Below, piece by piece: positions 43,993-50,693 of a stretch of DNA of 64,000 nucleotides. A program made the translations under genes and the position numbers. Below the pieces are notes generated by a model. It saw nothing but the letters and a program-made list of their open reading frames with translations, searched no databases and was not told the DNA's origin. Within the stretch, counting starts at the first letter, position 1; the number at the start of each line of letters is the position of its first letter. The DNA is from Bacillus methanolicus (GTDB taxonomy: Bacteria; Bacillota; Bacilli; Bacillales; Cytobacillaceae). Location: NCBI RefSeq assembly GCF_028888695.1, contig NZ_PNFF01000002.1, positions 248,001 through 312,000 on the forward strand, given 5' to 3'.

Positions 43993-45231
43993 ATGGCAAA
44001 AGTTCTTGGTTATCAAATTTCAGAGACTTCTATGAAACTATTAACGCTTTTATTTTATTATCGAGGCATGACTGCTTTGCAATTAGCCAAGATGTATTTT
44101 AAATCTCACAATCCTACAGCGGTACAAAAGTCTTCTGTTCACAACTATTTGCGCAAGCTAAAGGATCAAAAACTAGTCACTTCAAAGAAATTGGATGGAG
44201 ATAATTATGTGGGCTCATTATATTACTTAACTCAAGCGGGATTAGAAGTAGTAAAATCTCTTTTAAACATTGAAGATGGGCAAACAGGGACGGGCTATAT
44301 TTTAGCAAATGAGAATAAGGAAGATACACAAGCGGATTTAGAGTATGGTATTTATAAACCGCCTATGGAGCAAATTCATCATCACTTAATACTCATTGAC
44401 TTTTTTGTTCGTTTGCGCTTAATGTCGAATCAACAAGTGGATCATCGCTTGTCGATGTACGCTTCAAAAGAATACGAGTACAACGGAAAAGAAGCAAAGA
44501 TACGACCGGACGCAGAAGTAGTTTTACCTTATGATCGGCACTACTGCATTGAAATTGACCGAGCTACAGAAAGTCATTCTCAACTCATACAAAAATTTGA
44601 GAACTACCGTCATTACTTTGAATATGCGGAAGAAATAAATGAAAAACTTCCGACCGCCATTGTGTTTGTAACAGATGAAAAACAATACCAATACGGAATG
44701 AACCGACGCTGGACAAACGTATTAGCGGCTTATTTAAAAACGATGGGAGATTACGCTCTAAAAGTGAATCTCTTTATGTTACCTTTAAATAAAGTGGAGC
44801 ATTTTATTCGGTTTGAAACCTATCGACCACAGCTTAACCGAAAAGTTCAAACCCTTCTAGAAAAAACATTAATACAAAAAGGAAATTATAAAGACGTACA
44901 AACATTTAAACAGCCAACGGATTATTCCAGCATAGATTATATGATTGCCTTTACCCAAACGAAGTATCATGTTTACTTTGTAAGAGTAGCGTATGAGTAC
45001 GATGCTTCCATTTTCAGCGGGTTCCATCACTTTATAAATAATCTTGGTGACATTCACCGAAAGCAACAGACACCTTACAAACCATCAGGGGTTAGTCAAG
45101 CTATCTTCTATACGGATGAGCGACCGTTTTTACCGGATTACATGCGGAAAAATTATGACTTGCCGCAAGAATTTCTTTCACATTTAGAACTTTTATCTCA
45201 ACATCTTTCTATGTATAAACACCCTCTATAA
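43993..45231 (+). CDS. Replication-relaxation family protein
   Basis: 412 residues from ATG 43993, six bases after GAGGAGG; the upstream ATG at 43978 overlaps the site. The N-terminal 90 residues are a winged helix (TSMKLLTLLFYYRGMTALQLAKMYF, SVHNYLRKLKDQKLVTSKK). The rest resembles the replication-relaxation fold found on Gram-positive plasmids and conjugative elements, with IRPDAEVVLPYDRHYCIEIDRATE holding Asp/Glu residues like a nuclease-type core, then KFENYRHYFEYAE. It likely acts in plasmid replication or mobilisation at the adjacent repeat-rich region. Complete, followed by a terminator. Confidence 0.8.
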   Translation: MAKVLGYQISETSMKLLTLLFYYRGMTALQLAKMYFKSHNPTAVQKSSVHNYLRKLKDQKLVTSKKLDGDNYVGSLYYLTQAGLEVVKSLLNIEDGQTGTGYILANENKEDTQADLEYGIYKPPMEQIHHHLILIDFFVRLRLMSNQQVDHRLSMYASKEYEYNGKEAKIRPDAEVVLPYDRHYCIEIDRATESHSQLIQKFENYRHYFEYAEEINEKLPTAIVFVTDEKQYQYGMNRRWTNVLAAYLKTMGDYALKVNLFMLPLNKVEHFIRFETYRPQLNRKVQTLLEKTLIQKGNYKDVQTFKQPTDYSSIDYMIAFTQTKYHVYFVRVAYEYDASIFSGFHHFINNLGDIHRKQQTPYKPSGVSQAIFYTDERPFLPDYMRKNYDLPQEFLSHLELLSQHLSMYKHPL

Positions 45232-45237
45232 CCAGAA

Positions 45238-45275
45238 AACGGACAAAGCATTGGCTGCTTGTCCGTTTTTTATTG
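45238..45275 (+). terminator. Rho-independent terminator
   Basis: AACGGACAA and TTGTCCGTT pair around about 11 bases, then six T, just after the replication-relaxation stop. Confidence 0.85.
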
Positions 45276-45550
45276 CTTGATCGAGTACTCGTCTTCTCTC
45301 ATTCCGATTCACTTTTGTATATAAAGGTAAACTTTGTTCATCTTGTGCAGCACCATTAAAAATCGTCATTCGTTTTCCAGCAGGCTATTGTTTCCTGAAG
45401 TATTCTTCATATCCCCCTAAATAACTCAAAGTAATTCATAATAAATTTTTTGCAACAAAAAGTATAAAAAAATTCTACAAAGTATTCGAATGACGAAAAA
45501 CACCTGCTAGCATATTTAAAACTAGATAAAAAGAAGGGGACTCAATAAAT

Positions 45551-46858
45551 ATGAACCAGAACGACTCAAACGTAATCTATGTAGAAGCAGAACAAGCCGT
45601 GTTAGGAGCAATCCTAAAGGAAGGCGATTTAATCCAAGATTGCACATTTCCTGCCGAGTACTTCGGCAAGCGGGAGCATCAATTGATTTATCAAGCAATG
45701 CAAGCACTGCAAAAGAAAAATGAAAACATCGACATAATGACGGTTGTCATTGAGTTGCAGGAGACGAATCAAATTGAAGAAGTAGGGGGAGTATCTTATT
45801 TACATGGCTTAGCCGACGCCGTGCCTACAACAGCGAATTTCTCATTTTACGTTCACACCTTAACGGAAGGATATAGATTAAGAAAAGCGCAGGCTCTTGC
45901 TTTGTCGCTCGCTTTATCTCCAACCGAAGAAAAGATCAACGAAGTATATCAAAAATTAGGGGCTTTACAGGAATTATCCTCATCTTCCATTCGAACCATT
46001 CAAGATGGTCTCTTTGATATCTATGAAGATCTTCTTTTCCCACAAGGTGATATCGGAGTTGATACGGGATTAACCGATTTGAATCGTTTAATCGGCGGCT
46101 TTCAAAAAGGTGACTTGATTATTATAGCAGCAAGACCGTCCATGGGGAAAACCGCATTTGCTCTCAATATTGCGATGAGCCATTTAAAAAACGGCGGAGT
46201 GGTCGACTTATTTTCACTCGAAATGTCAGAAGAGCAACTGTTAAAACGCATGTTATCGGCGGTTGCAAGAGTCAACAGCAAACGCTGGATCGACAAAAAC
46301 TTTTCGAAAGAGGATTATGAGAAGATTGTACAAGCCATCGGAATCATGGGCAAATGGACCGGGGTATTAAATGACCGACCGGCACAAACGATTGCAGAAA
46401 TCCGCTCGACTGTACGACAGTCGATGAAACAATATCCCAATCAACCGCATTTAATTGTGATTGATTATTTGCAGCTCATTCAACCGATAGGACATTTTGA
46501 ACGTCATGATTTGGCCATCGGAGAGATTTCAAAGCAATTAAAAAATATTGCAAAAGAATACCATGTCCCAGTTGTTCTCTTATCGCAGCTCAATCGCGGC
46601 GTTGAGTCACGCGCCGATAAACGGCCGATGATGTCCGATATTCGTGACTCAGGAAGCGTCGAGCAAGATGCAGATATGATTATCAGCTTGTACCGTGACG
46701 ATTACTACAATCAACCATCCAACCCGAACAGTACAAGCATCGTTGAACTGAACGTTTTGAAAAACCGCAATGGCCAAACCGGCAAAGTCGAAGCAGCCTT
46801 TCAAAAAGAATATGGCTTATTTTTGAATCTTATGAAGCACAGTGATGTGCAAAAATGA
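45551..46858 (+). CDS. DnaB-type replicative helicase
   Basis: 435 residues, ATG 45551 with AAGGGGACT upstream. The N-terminal DnaB domain (VIYVEAEQAVLGAILKEGDL, YAMQALQ-like helices) is followed by the RecA-like helicase core: Walker A ARPSMGKTAFAL, FSLEMSEEQLLKRM, Walker B VIDYLQLI, LLSQLNRGVESRADKRP and DSGSVEQDADMIISLYR. All motifs are intact and length is normal. A replicative helicase away from the chromosomal dnaB locus, beside other replication genes, marks the cargo as a former replicon that supplied its own helicase. Followed by an 11-bp palindrome and a terminator. Confidence 0.93.
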   Translation: MNQNDSNVIYVEAEQAVLGAILKEGDLIQDCTFPAEYFGKREHQLIYQAMQALQKKNENIDIMTVVIELQETNQIEEVGGVSYLHGLADAVPTTANFSFYVHTLTEGYRLRKAQALALSLALSPTEEKINEVYQKLGALQELSSSSIRTIQDGLFDIYEDLLFPQGDIGVDTGLTDLNRLIGGFQKGDLIIIAARPSMGKTAFALNIAMSHLKNGGVVDLFSLEMSEEQLLKRMLSAVARVNSKRWIDKNFSKEDYEKIVQAIGIMGKWTGVLNDRPAQTIAEIRSTVRQSMKQYPNQPHLIVIDYLQLIQPIGHFERHDLAIGEISKQLKNIAKEYHVPVVLLSQLNRGVESRADKRPMMSDIRDSGSVEQDADMIISLYRDDYYNQPSNPNSTSIVELNVLKNRNGQTGKVEAAFQKEYGLFLNLMKHSDVQK

Positions 46859-46876
46859 TAGAAAATCGTGATATTG

Positions 46877-46901
46877 TGTCTAGGACAACGTGTCCTAGAC
46901 A
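46877..46901. repeat. Perfect 11-bp inverted repeat with 3-base centre
   Basis: TGTCTAGGACA, ACG, TGTCCTAGACA, just after the helicase gene. Too compact and without T-run for a terminator. It may be a protein-binding or recombination site. Confidence 0.7.
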
Positions 46902-46978
46902 TGAATAAAAAATTACCTTGCCCCATGTTCGTGGCAAAAGAAATTGATTATTTAAGATTGGGCGGATAATGAAAAAAC

Positions 46979-47021
46979 AGGAGAGCAAGTTGCACCGTAT
47001 TCCATATGCTCTCCTTTTTAT
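46979..47021 (+). terminator. Rho-independent terminator of helicase gene
   Basis: GGAGAGCA and TGCTCTCC pair across about 20 bases, followed by TTTTTAT. Confidence 0.75.
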
Positions 47022-47094
47022 TTTTGAATCGCCTATTTATTGATGTTCCCACTGCATTAATGATCTTATCACGCAATACCACTTGTTTTCCTTG

Positions 47095-47331
47095 TTACTC
47101 TAATCGAGCAATGCTTATCATTTCACCTTCGTCTGGCCAAACAACGCGATTATTCTCATCATACCTCAACCCATTGACAAAAGGGAAAATGTAAAGCTTT
47201 TCACCTTCTAACAGTGTCTCTACATATTGCTCTTTCACAATTTCGCATGCCTCTTCAAGCGAGAAAGCTTTCACGATTTTCTCTTTTACATCCATTTCTT
47301 TTTTGGATCGAATGACATAAAATTTCTTCAT
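47095..47331 (-). CDS. Small hypothetical protein
   Basis: 78 residues from ATG 47331 (MKKFYVIRSKKEMDVKE), with GGGGA seven bases upstream. Alternating strands and helix (VKAFSLEEACEIVKEQYVE, LYIFPFVNGLRYDENNRVVW) suggest a small alpha/beta fold. No family recognised. It lies alone between the helicase gene and IS21 copy 2, on the edge of the cargo, and faces the helicase gene. Confidence 0.55.
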   Translation of the reverse strand: MKKFYVIRSKKEMDVKEKIVKAFSLEEACEIVKEQYVETLLEGEKLYIFPFVNGLRYDENNRVVWPDEGEMISIARLE

Positions 47332-47582
47332 TCTAGAATCCCCGCTTTCCAATCATTAATATAAAAAAATAAAAAACCATCAGCTTCATGCATTACTTGT
47401 ATAGCATTCAACCGATGGATTTTTCACTATGTCATCCACGACCCAAAGGCCTCTTTTATATTTTTCTCGTCAACAAATAATAAGTACAAAATAGAAATGA
47501 TAATTTAAATATGTACACAAATGCTTGAATAATAATGTACAAAATTGACTTTAGATTTCATACTAATCATGAGGTGGTTAGT

Positions 47583-48866
47583 ATGTACATATCGATTAAT
47601 GTCGAATCTGATTTTGAGATTAAGAGTCTTAAAGACTTACCAAAATTAAAACAACTAATGGAGCATTTGAAGATGAAAATTAATAAAAGTCAATTAGCTA
47701 GAGATCTAGGTGTAGATCGTAGAACCATTGATAAATATTTAAATGGATTTATTCCTAAACGTACACGAAAGAAGCATTCCAAAATTGATGAATACTATGA
47801 AATCATTGCGGCACTACTTTCGGAAGATGCTAAGCAGAAGTTTTATTATCGACGTGTGCTATGGCAGTATTTAAAGGATAATCATGGACTGGATTGTGCA
47901 GCATCGACGTTTCGAGCGTATATTGCAAAAACGCCCGAATTTAATGCTTACTTTGAAGAGGATAAACGGATTCCTTCTCCTAAAGGCACAGTACGTTTTG
48001 AAACGCCTATAGGAAAACAAGCACAATTGCATTGGAAAGAGAGTATTCCTTTTGAAACAAAGGATGGTCAGAACGTTGAAATCAATGTTGCAATACTGAT
48101 TCTATCTCATTCACGTTTCAGAACCTTCCTAATGAGTATTTCTAAATCACAAAGTGTCCTGTTTTCCTTCTTAACAGAAACATTCGAAGCTCTTGGAGGG
48201 GTGCCGGCTGAAATAATCACGGATAATATGAAAACCGTTATGGATGAGGCAAGAACAGAACATTCCCCAGGAAGAGTAAATGACAAGTTTGCACAATTCG
48301 CTAAGGATTTTGGTTTTGAGGTGAAGCCATGCATTGCTGGACGTCCACGGACAAAAGGAAAAGTCGAAACCACAATGAAAATATTAGATGAAATTCATGC
48401 TTATCAAGGTCAGTTGACCTTGGAAGAATTACATCAATTTGTGCAAGACTTATCTCATCGGGTGAACCATGAGGTCCACCAAGGAACTGGAAAAATTCCT
48501 GCGATAGAATTCAAAAAAGAAAGGAATCACCTACTCCAGTTACCAGCTGAGAAAGTAAGAGATTCCTATCGGATCAAACATACGCTTGTAAAAGTCAATG
48601 CATCCAACATGATTTCCTACAAATCAAACCAATACTCGGTACCAGCACAGTACCAAGGAAAGAAAGTAGGCTTACAAGTGTATGATAATCAATTATGGAT
48701 TTATTATAACACGGAACTGATTGCGCAACACCCTATAAGTAACAAGAAATTAAATTATCAGGAAGCACATTATCAAGAAGCCTTGGGCGTTTCCATGCCA
48801 AATTATCCGGATATTGATGATCTAGCAAAACGGAATTTAGCAGCGATTGGGGAAGTGTATAAATAA
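47583..48866 (+). CDS. istA: IstA transposase, intact (copy 2)
   Basis: 427 residues from ATG 47583 with GAGGTGG eight bases upstream. N-terminal HTH (NKSQLARDLGVDRRTIDKYLNGF), then an rve-type integrase core with Asp residues in FETKDGQNVEINVAI-adjacent strands and VPAEIITDNMKTVMDEA, and the catalytic Glu in GRPRTKGKVETTMKIL; a C-terminal beta-barrel (YSVPAQYQGKKVGLQVYDNQLWIYY) binds the ends. Complete and uninterrupted. The ATG of istB overlaps its stop by one base. It is the only full-length IstA here. Confidence 0.95.
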   Translation: MYISINVESDFEIKSLKDLPKLKQLMEHLKMKINKSQLARDLGVDRRTIDKYLNGFIPKRTRKKHSKIDEYYEIIAALLSEDAKQKFYYRRVLWQYLKDNHGLDCAASTFRAYIAKTPEFNAYFEEDKRIPSPKGTVRFETPIGKQAQLHWKESIPFETKDGQNVEINVAILILSHSRFRTFLMSISKSQSVLFSFLTETFEALGGVPAEIITDNMKTVMDEARTEHSPGRVNDKFAQFAKDFGFEVKPCIAGRPRTKGKVETTMKILDEIHAYQGQLTLEELHQFVQDLSHRVNHEVHQGTGKIPAIEFKKERNHLLQLPAEKVRDSYRIKHTLVKVNASNMISYKSNQYSVPAQYQGKKVGLQVYDNQLWIYYNTELIAQHPISNKKLNYQEAHYQEALGVSMPNYPDIDDLAKRNLAAIGEVYK

Positions 48867-49660
48867 TGAATCCAACAACAAACTATCAACAACTCATACA
48901 AAACTTAGATTATTTGAAGCTCAAGCAAATGTCCTTGCATTTAAATGAAGTCTTAGACTTCAGCGTTAACCATCAATTGTCACTGGTAGATACGCTAGTG
49001 AAACTGACGAATTACGAAATTGATGTACGTGAACAAAATATGATTCAATCGATGGTGAAGGTTGCGGCTTTTCCGCATTTGAAAGAAATAAAGGATTTTG
49101 ATTTTAGTTTTCAACCGTCAATAAATCAAAAACAAATTTTAGATTTTTTAACGCTTCGATTTATCGAAGCAAATGAAAACATAGTTTTTCTAGGGCCAAG
49201 TGGCGTAGGAAAAACACATTTAGCCACTTCCATTGGGATTGAGGCAGCGAAGAAACGTACAAGCACTTATTTCATTAAGTGCCATGATTTAATTCAAAAT
49301 CTGAAGAAAGCACGTTTAGAAAATCGGTTAGAGAGCAGATTAAAACACTATACAAAATATAAACTATTAATTATTGATGAGATCGGTTATTTACCGATTG
49401 ATGCCGAGGACGCAAAGCTTTTCTTCCAACTCATCGATATGCGTTATGAGAAGCGTAGTACGATTCTTACAACGAATGTGAATTTTAAAGCATGGGATGA
49501 AATCTTTCAAGAACCCAAGCTGGCCAATGCGATTTTACGCAACCGTTGTCTCTATCATTGGAGATTCTTATCGTTTAAAGGATCATTTGGCGAAAGAAAA
49601 CGAGTGATTTTGTACATCCTTAAACAAGCAAAAGTGTACATATTTGTGTTGACATTTATA
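48866..49660 (+). pseudogene. istB: istB, frameshifted near 3' end (copy 2)
   Basis: Identical in plan to copy 1 through the Walker motifs and up to KLANAIL, but 17 bases present in copy 1 (GACCGCATTTTACATCA) are missing at about 49535, between short ATTTTA/ACGC repeats. The frame then reads RNRCLYHWRFLSFKG and runs out of the element. The C-terminal helix that contacts DNA and neighbouring subunits is lost, so activity is doubtful. Confidence 0.9.
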
Positions 49661-50115
49661 TGTTGAACCCGATCAAAAAATTTTTCTAAGTCTATATCTA
49701 CCACAATGTTGTATCCATCTTCGATAAATTGTCTTGCCTGCTCAATTGCTTGGTGGGCGCTTCTGTTTGGTCTGAAACCATAGCTATAGGGACTAAACTG
49801 TTTCTCAAATATGGGCGTAAGTTTTTGGACTACGGCTTGTTGGAAAATGCGGTCGGTGACGGTCGGAATGCCTAGGTTTCTTTTCCCACCGTTAGGCTTT
49901 GGAATTTCAACCCTTCTTACTGGTTTTGGTTTGTATTTCCCTTCTCTTATGAGTTGGACAAGTTTATATCCTTCCTCCTTCAAGTAAAGGTGAGTAGCTT
50001 CTATATCTTTCCCATCGACACCGGCTGCTCCTTTGTTTTTCTTAACCCTCTTAAAGGCTTTATTCAGGTTGTCAGGGTCTAATATCCTATCAATTAAGCT
50101 TTCTTGTGATTCCAT
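49661..50115 (-). pseudogene. Group II intron reverse transcriptase/maturase, N-terminal half
   Basis: About 150 codons from ATG 50115 (MESQESLIDRILDPDNLNKA). RT motif 0/1 (VKKNKGAAGVDG, YKPKPVRRVEIPKPNGGKRNLGIPTVTDRIFQQAV), motif 2 (PIFEKQFSPYSYGFRPNRSAHQAIEQAR) and the first part of motif 3 (VVDIDLEKFFDRVQ) are present. The frame then enters IS21. Joined with 28850-29662 through the TGTTG duplication, the protein continues DRVQHDKLMSLVAK and totals about 420 residues, normal for a class C intron. Confidence 0.93.
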
Positions 50116-50645
50116 ATTGTTCCCATGCTATCGAGGTTGAACAAGGAGAACTCCACGCTATATAGAGATATTCAGTTTTCCGAACCTTCTATCTTTACAT
50201 AGCCATTATTGAAATGTTGGCTATTTCTTCGTTCCCTTGTAAATAGCTCTAGCACAGTCGCTCCTTTCGTTCCGTCCTTCTTAGTCCACCAGGACTAATA
50301 CTATGACTTCAGCTGACTTCTCTTGGTTCAGCTACTTATCGCTAAGTAGGTTCTTCTAGGGGTACCAAGAGACCTCCCGGGGTAAGTCCACTCACTTTCT
50401 CCTCATATATCTGCCACATTTATTCCCATTCCATCCGGGGATATTTTGGACTTTGTTTTGTTATGCAAACTCGTCCTGAAATGAGAACCTCAAATGTGAT
50501 TCGTGTACCTCAGACCAAGGATTTTCCTAGGGCTTCCTTCAGATTCCGCGTCACCGCGGACACCCTTGCCTTCGGCTAATGGTTCGCATATCCCAACGCC
50601 CATAGCGGACTTTCACCGCCTAGTTAGTGGACATGCCCGGCGCAC
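49661..50645 (-). mobile_element. Group II intron, 5' segment
   Basis: The intron starts at GTGCG (50645-50641 on the minus strand), directly after the S-layer terminator stem and its T-run. About 530 bases of structured domain I-III sequence precede the RT start at 50115. It ends at the IS21 copy 2 edge, and continues at 28772-29662. Insertion right behind a terminator hairpin is the known preference of bacterial class C introns. Confidence 0.87.
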
Positions 50646-50682
50646 ATAAAAAGGTCCTGTGCCACTTTAGGCACAGGACAGT
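50646..50682 (-). terminator. Rho-independent terminator of the S-layer gene
   Basis: GTCCTGTGCC and GGCACAGGAC pair perfectly around six bases; on the minus strand CTTTTTAT follows, and the group II intron begins at the next base. Confidence 0.92.
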
Positions 50683-50693
50683 TTTAAATTTGA

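Larger units (their letters stand above)
47492..49660 (+). mobile_element. IS21-family element, copy 2 (2169 bp)
   Basis: Same ends and orientation as copy 1, so the two form direct repeats around 15.6 kb. It has an intact istA but a 17-base deletion in istB. Its right flank TGTTG matches the left flank of copy 1. The inner flanks of the two copies (CATTG-like after copy 1, CAAAA before copy 2) do not match each other. Confidence 0.93.

Noticed and set aside
49555-49660. RT frame continuing into IS21 as a real extension
   Set aside because: The residues after DRVQH are encoded by the IS21 end and do not match reverse transcriptases.
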